Shown: in pieces, positions 35,730 to 44,976 of the stretch
Layout: the number at the start of each line of letters is the position of its first letter
Numbering within the stretch: position 1 is the first letter of the stretch
Assembly: GCA_934096125.1 (NCBI GenBank)
Contig: CAKOLB010000001.1
Location: forward strand, 149,842 to 213,841
Direction: 5' to 3'
Length of the DNA stretch: 64,000 nucleotides
Source: an uncultured Bacilli bacterium
GTDB lineage: Bacteria > Bacillota_I > Bacilli_A > RF39 > UBA660
The notes under the pieces: generated by a model
Databases searched by the model: none
The model's input: the letters and a program-made list of their open reading frames with translations, nothing else
Told to the model about the DNA's origin: nothing
Translations under genes and position numbers: made by a program

Positions 35730-37493
35730 CTAATTATTATTTAAATATTTATTAATTATTTCATTAAGTTCATTTTTATCAATTGGCTTGGCCAAAAACT
35801 CATCAAACCCTAAAGCCAAATACTTCTCCCGCATACCTGTTAAAGCATCTGCAGTTAAAGCAACTATCGGATAATTTTTATAATCATACTCTTTTCTTAT
35901 CCTTTTTAAAAGTTCTACTCCATCCATATTTGGCATCATAATATCTAAAAAAATTAAATCATAATCAGAAGTTTGTTTTAGTAGTTTTAAAGCATCTTCG
36001 CCACTAAAACATGTTTTTACATTAACCCCATAAGCTTTAACTAGTTTTGATGCCACTTGTAAATTAATCGCATTATCATCAACAATCAAAACATTTTTTA
36101 AAGCAAGAGGTTGCACCGGACTTTTTACTCCATTTTTAGTCCCATCTTTTTGAATCAAAGTCACAACAAACTTAGTCCCTTTCCCATAAATACTTTGAAC
36201 AGTAATCTTTCCATCTAAAGCATCTACTATAGCTTTAGCTATAGAAAGTCCTAAACCAGTTCCAGAAAAGTTCATAGTTTGACTTGTCTTTTCAAACTTA
36301 TTAAAAATTTTACCTAAATCTTCCTTTTTTATTCCCATTCCCGTATCTTCAATAGTTATTATAAGCCGGCATAAATCTTTTTTCTTAACCACGTTAATAC
36401 GAAATTCAATCCAACCCTCTTTTGTAAACTTCACTGCATTATTTAGTATGTTCTCACAAATTCGTTTGATTTTACCAACATCACCATAGAGTACTTTTGG
36501 TATGGCCGGATCAATATTTACTCGAAAATCAATTGGTAAGAACTCAAGCTGTTTTCTAACATCAGCACTTAACTCATTAACAAAATCATCAACAACATAA
36601 TTCCTATTAACAATTTCTGCGTTTCCTAAAGATAGCTTCGTTATATCAAGTATACCTTCCACGATATGTAAAAGCTCATCACTAGCATTTAATAAATCTT
36701 TTACATCTTCTTTAGCAGTATCTGGTATATTATCATTATCATTTAAAAGATTACTAAAGCCAACGACTGCATTTAAAGGGGTCCTTATCTCATGGGACAT
36801 ATTTGATAAAAACTCAGTCTTCGCGGCATCCGCTTTTTCCGCCCTATCTAAAGCCACATTCAATTGTTTTATCAACTTCACATCAGGATTCTCAATTGAA
36901 AAATACATCATAATAACAACTAAAGATATAAAATAGGAAAGAAGTACAATATTTGGAAAGAAACTATTAATTAGAAAGCAAACAATCAGTAACACACATA
37001 AAAAATATAAAGGAGCAAGCTTTCTGCTTTCAATATTTCTTGAAAACTTAATAGATAAATACAAAGAATACATCGTATACATAAAACAAATTAAATATAT
37101 AAATGACCTTTCTATATTTTTCGTAAACAAAATAATTAATGAAAAGAAAACTAAAGCCAAAACATAAAGAGGCACATTTTTCTGTCTTAAACTCTTATAT
37201 CTTTTCTTCTTTGGTAAACTTATATATTTTGTGTATAAAGTAAAGAGTAAAAACCAAGAAATATAAAAGATATTTAAAAATTTATAGCCCCACTTTAAAA
37301 CCAAATTAAACTTCCCTGGGGCAAAAAGGACTAAAAAAGATGTTACCACCTCAGTACAAAGCCCCCAAATAGTTAGAAGCAATATCCATTTATACAAATA
37401 AATTTCTACATTTCTAATTTTTTCTTTGGCAAAAAAATTATAAACAAATACTAGAGTTATTATTAAAGCACTTAAAGAAAAATAAAATGTCAT
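35730..37493 (-). CDS. Membrane hybrid histidine kinase (copy 2)
   Basis: 587 residues with the same layout as copy 1: six to seven membrane helices, HisKA with SNMSHEIRTPLNAVVGF, HATPase with CENILNNAVKFTKEG and GTGLGLSIA, and a receiver with LIVDDNAIN and LIFLDIMMP. No HPt domain. The start is ATG at 37491-37493 (AGGAAGTGTGGCTA before it); a GTG three codons upstream is too close to the AGGAAG. The gene is followed after eight bases by the HPt-like protein, its probable partner. Confidence 0.9.
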   Translation of the reverse strand: MTFYFSLSALIITLVFVYNFFAKEKIRNVEIYLYKWILLLTIWGLCTEVVTSFLVLFAPGKFNLVLKWGYKFLNIFYISWFLLFTLYTKYISLPKKKRYKSLRQKNVPLYVLALVFFSLIILFTKNIERSFIYLICFMYTMYSLYLSIKFSRNIESRKLAPLYFLCVLLIVCFLINSFFPNIVLLSYFISLVVIMMYFSIENPDVKLIKQLNVALDRAEKADAAKTEFLSNMSHEIRTPLNAVVGFSNLLNDNDNIPDTAKEDVKDLLNASDELLHIVEGILDITKLSLGNAEIVNRNYVVDDFVNELSADVRKQLEFLPIDFRVNIDPAIPKVLYGDVGKIKRICENILNNAVKFTKEGWIEFRINVVKKKDLCRLIITIEDTGMGIKKEDLGKIFNKFEKTSQTMNFSGTGLGLSIAKAIVDALDGKITVQSIYGKGTKFVVTLIQKDGTKNGVKSPVQPLALKNVLIVDDNAINLQVASKLVKAYGVNVKTCFSGEDALKLLKQTSDYDLIFLDIMMPNMDGVELLKRIRKEYDYKNYPIVALTADALTGMREKYLALGFDEFLAKPIDKNELNEIINKYLNNN

Positions 37494-37573
37494 TAGCCAC
37501 ACTTCCTAACCGCATAATTTTATCATATCATAAAGAAAGATCAAAAACAATTGAAGAGATAAAAAAGAAAAAA

Positions 37574-38308
37574 TTATTTTTTTCTAACTAAAGATTTATT
37601 AATTTCCTCTTCTTTTCTCAGTAAATCGGAATAAGATATAACGTCATCATGTTGAAGTACACTTGTTAAATCACTTAAAGCCATATCAAAATTTCCCACT
37701 AATGTTGATGGAATATTTTGATCACCTGCGACCATTTTTTTCGCCAAAAGCATCCCACTTGCATCAAACAAATAATACCCATCTAAAGTCTCACCAACAT
37801 GTAAATTAAAGTCTCCAAAATCACTACCTAAGTCTTTTAATAAAAGTCCTTGCACAAATACATAAACATAATTTATTCCCTCAGTACTTTTTAACTCTTC
37901 AACCTTTAAAGCATAATTAAAATTAGTAGTAAATTCCTCAGGGTTATAGCCATAATGTGTATACTCAATAGGCATCTCTTTAAATCCATCAGTAATATTA
38001 TATATTTTAAGTGTATCACTATCATAAACAGTAGATATCTCTTCTACATTCAAAATTTGTGCAAAAGAATAACTTCCATAACCAGTATACCCGTCTTTAA
38101 ACCCAGCCCGATCAAGAAGATAATAATACCTATTTCCATTATTTTCTTCATACCAATATCCATCACCATTTATCTCGTAAGCTGGACTAAGTGGATAAAG
38201 TGAATCATCAGTTTCATCTAATTCTCCCTTTTTTTGACAAGCAGAAGAAGTAACTCCAACAATTAATGCTAACACTCCTGCCATAAGTCTCTTTTTTCTA
38301 ATATCCAT
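37574..38308 (-). CDS. Putative lipoprotein of unknown function
   Basis: 244 residues. N-terminus MDIRKKRLMAGVLALIVGV followed by TSSACQ, a signal peptide ending in a weak lipobox (Ser in place of the usual aliphatic residue), so membrane anchoring through Cys is possible. The rest is an extracellular domain rich in Tyr, Gly and Asp that I do not recognise. The ATG chosen lies nine bases after GGGGGGAG; an earlier ATG directly abuts that site. It has its own strong promoter and sits between the kinase region and alaS. Confidence 0.6.
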   Translation of the reverse strand: MDIRKKRLMAGVLALIVGVTSSACQKKGELDETDDSLYPLSPAYEINGDGYWYEENNGNRYYYLLDRAGFKDGYTGYGSYSFAQILNVEEISTVYDSDTLKIYNITDGFKEMPIEYTHYGYNPEEFTTNFNYALKVEELKSTEGINYVYVFVQGLLLKDLGSDFGDFNLHVGETLDGYYLFDASGMLLAKKMVAGDQNIPSTLVGNFDMALSDLTSVLQHDDVISYSDLLRKEEEINKSLVRKK

Positions 38309-38337
38309 AAATAGCATCTCCCCCCAAAGGCCTTATA

Positions 38338-38366
38338 ATACTAGCATAAATAACAAGTATTGTCAA
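38338..38366 (-). promoter_or_regulatory. Probable promoter of the putative lipoprotein
   Basis: Perfect TTGACA (38361-38366), 17-base spacer, TAGTAT (38338-38343) on the minus strand. Confidence 0.75.
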
Positions 38367-38502
38367 ACCAATAATCTCTACAAATTCACATAAATATTAT
38401 AGCATAAAACCTATAAATTTTACAGTCTTGAAGTCTTAATTTAACTCTAGTGAATGAAAACTATTGCTAAAGAATAATAAAGCTAGCGTAAAATCTAAAT
38501 AC

Positions 38503-38541
38503 CAAAAATGCTCATCTCTAATTAAGAGACAAGCACTTTTT
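38503..38541 (-). terminator. Rho-independent terminator of alaS
   Basis: On the minus strand AAAGTGCTTGTCTCT pairs with AGAGATGAGCATTTTT with one or two wobbles. It starts inside the alaS stop codon. Confidence 0.8.
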
Positions 38542-40291
38542 ATTCTAATACAGCTTTAATTCTTCTGATACCTGCTGAAGTTGCTTCTTCTTTAATAATT
38601 TTAAATTTTCCAAGACACTTAGTACTTTCAACGTGTGGCCCCCCGCAAAGTTCTTTAGAAATATCACCAATCTCATACACAGTTACAACATCAGGATATT
38701 TCTCAATAAACATACACTCTGCTCCACTTTCTATAGCTTCCCTTTTACTCATAGTCTTCTTAGTAACCTTTAAATCTTCGTTAATCCAAGTATTAACTAA
38801 GTTTTCTATATCATTCTTTTCTTCTAGCGTTAGTTTATGGTCACAATTAAAATCAAAACGTAATCTTTCAGATGTAATATTACTTCCTTTTTGATGAATA
38901 TCTTTATTAACTACTACTTTTAAAGCAGCATTTAGTAGATGCGTTGCAGTGTGATATTTAGTTTCCATCTCACTATCACCAGCAAGTCCGCCTTTAAACT
39001 TACCCTTGCTAGCAGTCCTTGATAACTCTTGATGTTTCAAAAATAGTTCATTAAAGCCGTTTACATCTACGCTTTTTCCACTTTCACTAGCAAGCTCTAC
39101 CGTCAGTTCAATTGGAAAACCATAAGTATCATACAAATGAAAAGCTACTTCTTTATCGACAACATCTTTATCTTTTGTCATTACTTCATATTTTTTTAAC
39201 CCTTTAGCAAGTGTTTTACTAAACTTAATTACTTCCCCATTTAATACATCATAAATAACCTTTTCACTTTCATTTAATTCTTTATAATACTTTTTATATT
39301 TTTTTATGATAACTTCAGCTATATCATATGTCCAAGACCCCATTATATCAATATCAAGAATTTTAGCATGTCTAATAGCTCTTCTTATAAGTCTTCTTAA
39401 AACATAACCTTGATCAGCATTACTTGGTCTAATGCCTGCAGGGTCACTTATAATAAACACAGAAGTACGGATGTGGTCCGCAATAATTCTCATACTTCTT
39501 TCATTGCCTTGATAAGTCTTACCAGAAATATTCTCTATTTTTTCGATAACATCACGCCACACACTAGAAGCATAGTTATCATTAACTCCCTCTAAAACAG
39601 AAACAATTCTTTCCAGTCCCATTCCTGTATCAACATTTTTATGAGGTAGTTCTTCATACTTACCATCTTTAGTTTTATTATACTGCATAAAGACATTATT
39701 CCATATCTCTACCCATCTATCATCTTCTGGATCAAACACATCCGGAATGTTTTCATCTGAGCGAAAATAAAAAATTTCCGTATCCGGCCCACAAGGCCCA
39801 GTTTCTCCAGCAATCCAAAAATTATCATCTCTAGTTTTTGAAATTTTTTCTTTACTTATTCCCAAACTAAGCCACTTATTATAACTTTCTTCATCAAACT
39901 CGACTTTTCCATTACCAGCAAAAACAGTTACTGCTAGTTTTTCAAGGGGAATATTTAATACTTTAGTTAAAAACTCAAAACTCCACTCAATACTCTCATC
40001 TTTAAAATAATCCCCTAAACTCCAGTTTCCAAGCATTTCAAAAAAAGTATGATGAGTTGTATCTCCAACCTCATCAAGGTCATTAGTTCTAAGACATTTT
40101 TGATAATCAACAAGTCTTGTTCCACAAGGATGAGGCTCTCCCATTAAATAAGGAATTAAAGGCTGCATTCCTGCCGTATTAAACAAAACAGATGGATCAT
40201 TTTCTGGAACTATTGAAGCCGATGGAATTTGCACATGCCCCTTTTCTTTAAAAAAATTTATATATTTATCTTTTATATCCATTTTAACCAT
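38540..40291 (-). CDS. alaS: Alanyl-tRNA synthetase, short form without C-Ala domain
   Basis: Charges tRNA-Ala. The 583 residues contain the class II catalytic core (PSASIVPENDPSVLFNTAGMQ, FEMLGNWSLGDYFK), the tRNA-binding helical part (IRTSVFIISDP..NADQGYVLRRLIRRAI) and the editing domain with zinc ligands HTATHLL and CGGPHVE. It ends at the editing domain (GIRRIKAVLE), so the usual C-terminal coiled-coil and C-Ala domain of about 290 residues is missing. Two start ATGs are possible (40291 or 40282); the first overlaps the upstream kinase gene. A second, full-length AlaS might exist elsewhere. Confidence 0.92.
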   Translation of the reverse strand: MVKMDIKDKYINFFKEKGHVQIPSASIVPENDPSVLFNTAGMQPLIPYLMGEPHPCGTRLVDYQKCLRTNDLDEVGDTTHHTFFEMLGNWSLGDYFKDESIEWSFEFLTKVLNIPLEKLAVTVFAGNGKVEFDEESYNKWLSLGISKEKISKTRDDNFWIAGETGPCGPDTEIFYFRSDENIPDVFDPEDDRWVEIWNNVFMQYNKTKDGKYEELPHKNVDTGMGLERIVSVLEGVNDNYASSVWRDVIEKIENISGKTYQGNERSMRIIADHIRTSVFIISDPAGIRPSNADQGYVLRRLIRRAIRHAKILDIDIMGSWTYDIAEVIIKKYKKYYKELNESEKVIYDVLNGEVIKFSKTLAKGLKKYEVMTKDKDVVDKEVAFHLYDTYGFPIELTVELASESGKSVDVNGFNELFLKHQELSRTASKGKFKGGLAGDSEMETKYHTATHLLNAALKVVVNKDIHQKGSNITSERLRFDFNCDHKLTLEEKNDIENLVNTWINEDLKVTKKTMSKREAIESGAECMFIEKYPDVVTVYEIGDISKELCGGPHVESTKCLGKFKIIKEEATSAGIRRIKAVLE

Positions 40292-40811
40292 CTAACCCTT
40301 CTAATATTTTAAATACTTTTTCTTTTGTTACATCTATCTTATCATTTGCAATGTAGTAATCCATCTCATCATAACTTTCCAAAGCAGTCTCAGTTATATC
40401 AGACTGTTGCTTAACAGTAAGTTTACTTGGAGAAAACTGATTTTCCACCATAATACTTACAACATCATCAAAATTATCTTTAATCATTTCAATTTCTCTT
40501 GGAAGTCTTGCATCACTTATTATGACCACATCAGCATAACCTTCATATAACCCAATATCTTGCACCATTCTCTTACTTAAGAAGTCTTTATCAACACTTC
40601 GAACATGTGCTCCAAACTCTTGCAAAAAATCGCGAGGCTTCACTGCACTTACTCCATCCCAGTCAGTAAGCTCTTTTGCAAAAATTTTTAAATACTTACT
40701 AAACTCAGTAATAACACATTTTTTTAGTTTATATATATAAAACTCTTCAATCATTTTCGCAACTTCATTTTTGCCACTACCACTTTTCCCCCCAACAATA
40801 AATATTTTCAT
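40284..40811 (-). CDS. P-loop nucleoside/nucleotide kinase
   Basis: 175 residues with Walker A GGKSGSGKNEVAKMI at the N-terminus and a DARLPREIEMI block, like deoxynucleoside monophosphate or AAA-type adenylate kinases from phages and Firmicutes. The exact substrate is unknown. GAGGTGGAAG precedes the ATG; it overlaps the alaS start by eight bases, so the pair is cotranscribed. Confidence 0.7.
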   Translation of the reverse strand: MKIFIVGGKSGSGKNEVAKMIEEFYIYKLKKCVITEFSKYLKIFAKELTDWDGVSAVKPRDFLQEFGAHVRSVDKDFLSKRMVQDIGLYEGYADVVIISDARLPREIEMIKDNFDDVVSIMVENQFSPSKLTVKQQSDITETALESYDEMDYYIANDKIDVTKEKVFKILEGLDG

Positions 40812-40858
40812 CTTCCACCTCTTTTTTAACAGTATTAGTGTATCACAACTCTAAGTTA

Positions 40859-42007
40859 TCAATCAAGCTCTTTTCCCGCTTCTTTTCGGTAATTATCTAT
40901 TTTTTCTAACCCAAAAAGACCTACAACTTTAAAAATCGATAAAATTGGTGTTGCCAAAATCATTCCTACAATTCCAAAAAAGTGTCCAAATATCAAAAGG
41001 GCGCAAATAATTGTAACAGGGTGCAAATTAGTCGCCCTACTCATTACCACTGGTTGCAAAATATAAGACTCAATAAGTTGCACCATAATTGCAATGATAA
41101 GCACACCTATTCCAATCATCGGGCTTTGAGTAAATCCCACCACACTTGCTAAAAGAGTTCCAATATATGGACCTATATATGGTATTAAATCTGTTATCCC
41201 ACAAAAAAGTCCAAACAAAAGTGCTGACTTAAGGCCAATACAAGAAAAACCTACTGTATCACAAACAAACACCATACAAGCCACTAACAAAGTTCCATTA
41301 ACACACTTTCGAACTTCTTCCCCAATATTCTCAATTAAACCAGCAATTTCTTCTTGATGTTTATGAGGAATCAGTTTCAAAAGTAGGTTAGTTACATTAT
41401 CAAAATCAAAAAGCATATAAAGCCCAATAATAAGCCCAAAGAAAATGGTACCTATTCCACTAACTAAGCTAGACATAATCTCCACAATCTTCGTTGGTAA
41501 ATTACTAGAAATATTACTTCCATAACTTGTAATAGCATTTAAAATATTTTCTTTTATTAAAGCCGTATCAACTCCCTCAATCTTTATATTTTTAAACATA
41601 TTATTAATAAAACTCGTAATTTTTTCAGTTATCCCTGGTAATGCTCCAATTAATTCATTAACTTCAGTATAAATAATTGGAATAAATATTCTAAAGAAAA
41701 CTACCAAAAAGAATATAAATATAAGATAAACAAGGGTTGATGCCAAAATTCTACTCATGCCCTTTTTCGTAAGTCTTGCAACTAGTGGCGCAAACAACCA
41801 TGCCACAACAAAACCAATAAAAAGTGGTGATAAAACATTTAAAACCCCTTTAATAGCATGAAAAAATCCAGTTTCTTTTAGTAAAATAATACTTGCTAAA
41901 ATTATGCTTATTACAAGAACCACAAACAATAATTTCAAAATATTTTTACTAAGATAAATAATTTCATTAATACCACCAGTATCTAAATCACTTTTTTTTC
42001 TAAACAT
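40859..42007 (-). CDS. AI-2E family transporter
   Basis: A 382-residue polytopic membrane protein with about eight helices and the typical long amphipathic region between the first and second half. FGLIIGLYMLFDFD and LIPYIGPYIG are family hallmarks. Members export autoinducer-2-like or other small compounds or act as Na/H antiporters; which applies is unknown. GGGAGGATTG before the ATG. Confidence 0.85.
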   Translation of the reverse strand: MFRKKSDLDTGGINEIIYLSKNILKLLFVVLVISIILASIILLKETGFFHAIKGVLNVLSPLFIGFVVAWLFAPLVARLTKKGMSRILASTLVYLIFIFFLVVFFRIFIPIIYTEVNELIGALPGITEKITSFINNMFKNIKIEGVDTALIKENILNAITSYGSNISSNLPTKIVEIMSSLVSGIGTIFFGLIIGLYMLFDFDNVTNLLLKLIPHKHQEEIAGLIENIGEEVRKCVNGTLLVACMVFVCDTVGFSCIGLKSALLFGLFCGITDLIPYIGPYIGTLLASVVGFTQSPMIGIGVLIIAIMVQLIESYILQPVVMSRATNLHPVTIICALLIFGHFFGIVGMILATPILSIFKVVGLFGLEKIDNYRKEAGKELD

Positions 42008-42071
42008 AAAGCAATCCTCCCTTATTTATATTATAGTACATATTTTTTATTTTATGGAAAAAAATTAAGGC

Positions 42072-42620
42072 CTAACTAGCCTTATCTCTCTTTAACTCTG
42101 GTACTTTAATAATTTTTTCTTTATTATTTTCCAGCAAATACACAATATACTTTCTAATTTTTAAGTAATCTAAATTAAACAAAATATTTCGAGCAAAAAT
42201 AACATTTTTATTTTTTAAAGCTCTTTCAAAGCTATTACTAATTATTATATCTTTACTTACACTTCTAAACTTATTAACTAAATTATTAATTTTCACTTTA
42301 TCATTAACTGCTTCACTTAAAAACTCATCTATATTAAAGTTATTATATAACTCTTTATCAATTACAGCCATCGGATTATGTTTCATATTATCTTGAATAA
42401 CTAACTTACCTTCCAAGTACTTAAGAGGTGCAATATTTGCTCTTTTAATCGCATCAACTATTTCTTTATTTGTAAACCTCATTGTAAAATAATCGATATC
42501 TTTTAAAGTCTCAAACCTAACTCCCCCAGATATATCTAGTCTTGAAGTATCGATATATACACAATCCCCAGGCTTATTCATCAAAGCTAAAAAGTGTTTT
42601 TGACTTACTATTTTTTTCAT
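42072..42620 (-). CDS. Conserved-looking hypothetical protein, divergent from the sigma factor
   Basis: 182 residues, MKKIVSQKHFLALMNKPGD.., no signal peptide, no membrane helix, no motif I recognise; mixed helical and strand character with a basic C-terminal third. AAAGGTGTGAT precedes the ATG and it has a near-consensus promoter. The divergent position to the sigma gene and shared intergenic palindrome make a regulatory link possible, for instance an anti-sigma factor, but nothing in its sequence shows that. Confidence 0.6.
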   Translation of the reverse strand: MKKIVSQKHFLALMNKPGDCVYIDTSRLDISGGVRFETLKDIDYFTMRFTNKEIVDAIKRANIAPLKYLEGKLVIQDNMKHNPMAVIDKELYNNFNIDEFLSEAVNDKVKINNLVNKFRSVSKDIIISNSFERALKNKNVIFARNILFNLDYLKIRKYIVYLLENNKEKIIKVPELKRDKAS

Positions 42621-42649
42621 TTAATCACACCTTTCTTAAATGGGAACTT

Positions 42650-42678
42650 ATAATATCACAAATTTTGCCTCCAGTCAA
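42650..42678 (-). promoter_or_regulatory. Probable promoter of the 182-residue hypothetical
   Basis: TTGACT (42673-42678), 17-base spacer, TATTAT (42650-42655) on the minus strand. Confidence 0.75.
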
Positions 42679-42706
42679 ATTGTGTTAATTTTGTTAATTT
42701 AAATTT

Positions 42707-42721
42707 GAAGTGCAACACTTC
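42707..42721. promoter_or_regulatory. Perfect palindrome, candidate operator
   Basis: GAAGTG-CAA-CACTTC, 6-bp arms around 3 bases, five bases upstream of the sigma gene -35 box and about 30 bases upstream of the -35 box of the divergent gene. Its position is that of an operator controlling both. Confidence 0.5.
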
Positions 42722-42726
42722 ACCAA

Positions 42727-42755
42727 TTGAAAAAGACACATAAATAACCTATAAT
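42727..42755 (+). promoter_or_regulatory. Probable promoter of the sigma-factor gene
   Basis: TTGAAA (42727-42732), 17-base spacer, perfect TATAAT (42750-42755). Predicted transcript start near 42762, about 26 bases ahead of the first ATG. Confidence 0.75.
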
Positions 42756-42787
42756 ATCTTACAGTTAAACAAGAAAGAAAAATACAT

Positions 42788-43600
42788 ATGTCTGATAAAA
42801 ATCAGACAACAAACAAAGAAAAAAAACAATATATTAATTTAAATAAAATTCTTCTCGACAATTTAAAACATTTATTTAAGCATTTTACCTATATAATAAG
42901 GATGGTGATAAACTTGAACAACATATTTATAACAAATAACCTTCCAAAACCACTATCGCAAGAAAAACTTAACTCTTTATTTATAGAATACCATGAGGGA
43001 AATATCCATGCCAAAGAAACATTAATCGAAAGTAATATCAAATTAGTTATATTTATTGTAAACAAATATTTTGATAATTCAGAAAGTGAAAAAGAAGATT
43101 TAGTATCAATTGGAATAATTGGCCTTATGAAAGCTATTGACCACTTTGATTATACTAAAAAAACAAAGTTTTCAACCTTTGCTTTAAAATGCATTAAAAA
43201 TGAAATACTTTGTTCTATGCGCCGAAAAAAGTGGCCTGAAGTAAGTATGTATGAGGTAATTGGTTCCCACGATGACAAAGACTTAACTATTGAAGACACT
43301 CTAGCAGATGATGATGTCAATATCTATTCTCACTATGAAAAGAAAATCATTAAAGATATAATTCTTGCTAAGCTGGATGCTTTGTCAAACCAAGAAAAAT
43401 ATATCATTCTTTTAAAGTTTGGTTTTATCAACAATAAAATCTATACTCACGACGAAGTAGCAAGCATCTTAAATTGTTCAAAAAGTAATGTTACTAGAAT
43501 AATGCATAAAACTTTAAAGAAACTAAAAATTTATCTAATTAATGAAGATATATTACCTAAAAGAACTTTAAGCCTTTTAAAAAAAACTAAAATTAATTAG
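42788..43600 (+). CDS. RNA polymerase sigma factor, SigK/SigE-like
   Basis: 270 residues. Region 2 is clear: LIESNIKLVIFIVNKYF, EKEDLVSIGIIGLMKAIDHFDYTK and FSTFALKCIKNEILCSMRR, as in sporulation sigma factors SigK and SigE. Region 4 has a helix-turn-helix YTHDEVASILNCSKSNVTRIM. The N-terminal stretch YIIRMVINLNNIFITNNLPKPLS looks like the hydrophobic pro-region and start of SigK (..FPQPLS..). A further 37 residues precede it; a start at 42902 or nearby is possible, but the mapped promoter fits the first ATG. No weak ribosome site is obvious. No sporulation genes are seen nearby. Confidence 0.85.
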   Translation: MSDKNQTTNKEKKQYINLNKILLDNLKHLFKHFTYIIRMVINLNNIFITNNLPKPLSQEKLNSLFIEYHEGNIHAKETLIESNIKLVIFIVNKYFDNSESEKEDLVSIGIIGLMKAIDHFDYTKKTKFSTFALKCIKNEILCSMRRKKWPEVSMYEVIGSHDDKDLTIEDTLADDDVNIYSHYEKKIIKDIILAKLDALSNQEKYIILLKFGFINNKIYTHDEVASILNCSKSNVTRIMHKTLKKLKIYLINEDILPKRTLSLLKKTKIN

Positions 43601-43604
43601 TTTT
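43583..43604. terminator. Bidirectional terminator between sigma and phosphohexomutase genes
   Basis: Perfect 8-bp arms AAAACTAA (43583-43590) and TTAGTTTT (43597-43604) around a 6-base loop, with A- and T-runs outside; the sigma gene stop lies inside. Confidence 0.75.
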
Positions 43605-44964
43605 ATTTAAATCTATCAATCATTGGTAAATAAATATTTTGAAGTGATTTAACTCCATTTACACTTGTTGCTTCAGCTCGAAAAGTAATATTTGGACCAG
43701 TATTTGATGCTCTAACTAGCACCCAGCCATTAGTATATTCTACTCTTACTCCATCTATATCATTAACAGGATAATTTTGCTCCTTGGCATATTTTTTAAT
43801 CTTTTCAACAACTTCAAACTTTTTCTCATCCGCACAAGGAATTTTCACCTCTGGAGTAGAAACATATTTTGGAAAGTCGGCAACTAACTTACTTAACTTA
43901 TCTCCTGTTTTACTCATAATTTCTAAAAGCCGCAAGCTAGCATAAATCGCTGAACCACAATCAGCATCTCTATCTCGAAAATACAAATGCCCTGAATATT
44001 CTCCTCCAAACGGTAAGTTATCTTGATGAGTCTTAAACTGCGTATATGATGCCCCAGTTCGATATCTAACACCATCAACATTCCAAGATTTCAAAACATC
44101 ATCAATTACTTTGGAACACTTAATATCATACAAAAACTTTTTCGTGCCAACATTTAAAAGCATATCCTTAATATATATAAGCATTAAATGTTCAATTGGA
44201 AGAAGCTCACCATTTTCCATTACAACTCCAATTCTATCTCCATCTCCATCATAAGCAACTCCAAAATCTGCTTTATTATCCTTTACAGCCTTTTGCAGTT
44301 GCACCATATTCTCAGCTACAGACGGATCCGGATGATGAGCAGGAAAAGAACCATCAGATATTTCATTAATATAAATTGGTGTGCAAAAACTATTATCAAA
44401 GACTTTTCTTATAATACTGCAAGTTGCTCCATTTCCAGGGTCAATTACAATCTTTCTTTTATTTCTACCATAATGTATTGAAAATTTTAAATACTCTAAA
44501 TACTTATCAAGTACTGTTGCATTCGTAATTTTCCCCATCCCTGCTAGAAATCTACCTTGCACGCAGTAGTCACGAAAATCAGTAATCATTTCTCCCCGAG
44601 CATTAATCATCCCATCAAAAGAAAATTTAAAACCATTATCATCTTTTGGATTATGACTAGCAGTAACCATTATCCCTGGCATTTGATTTATATATCTTGC
44701 ATAGTAATTCATCGGTGTCGTGGTAAGGCCTAAACTTATGACATTTTCCCCAGATGCCATAATTCCTTTGATAAGATTTTGAGTAAGTGCTTCACTTGAA
44801 AGTCTATTATCATGGGAAACAATACAAGTATTTTTACTATATTTCTCTTGCAAATAAGACCCATATGCTCTCCCAATTATATATGCCGCTTGTTCATTAA
44901 TAGTCGTCGGATAAGTACCTCTTATATCATAAGCTCGAAAAATTTCTTTATTTAGTTCATTCAT
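43603..44964 (-). CDS. Phosphomannomutase/phosphoglucomutase
   Basis: Interconverts hexose 1- and 6-phosphates for making nucleotide sugars. The 453-residue protein shows the serine loop VTASHNPKDDNG, the metal-binding loop DGDGDRIGVV, the sugar loop GGEYSGHLYF and the phosphate-binding RASNTGPN near the end. FRAYDIRGTYP at the N-terminus is typical of the AlgC/ManB bifunctional group. The start follows AAAGGTGATAAAA; an in-frame GTG upstream is part of this ribosome site. Confidence 0.93.
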   Translation of the reverse strand: MNELNKEIFRAYDIRGTYPTTINEQAAYIIGRAYGSYLQEKYSKNTCIVSHDNRLSSEALTQNLIKGIMASGENVISLGLTTTPMNYYARYINQMPGIMVTASHNPKDDNGFKFSFDGMINARGEMITDFRDYCVQGRFLAGMGKITNATVLDKYLEYLKFSIHYGRNKRKIVIDPGNGATCSIIRKVFDNSFCTPIYINEISDGSFPAHHPDPSVAENMVQLQKAVKDNKADFGVAYDGDGDRIGVVMENGELLPIEHLMLIYIKDMLLNVGTKKFLYDIKCSKVIDDVLKSWNVDGVRYRTGASYTQFKTHQDNLPFGGEYSGHLYFRDRDADCGSAIYASLRLLEIMSKTGDKLSKLVADFPKYVSTPEVKIPCADEKKFEVVEKIKKYAKEQNYPVNDIDGVRVEYTNGWVLVRASNTGPNITFRAEATSVNGVKSLQNIYLPMIDRFK

Positions 44965-44976
44965 TTTTATCACCTT

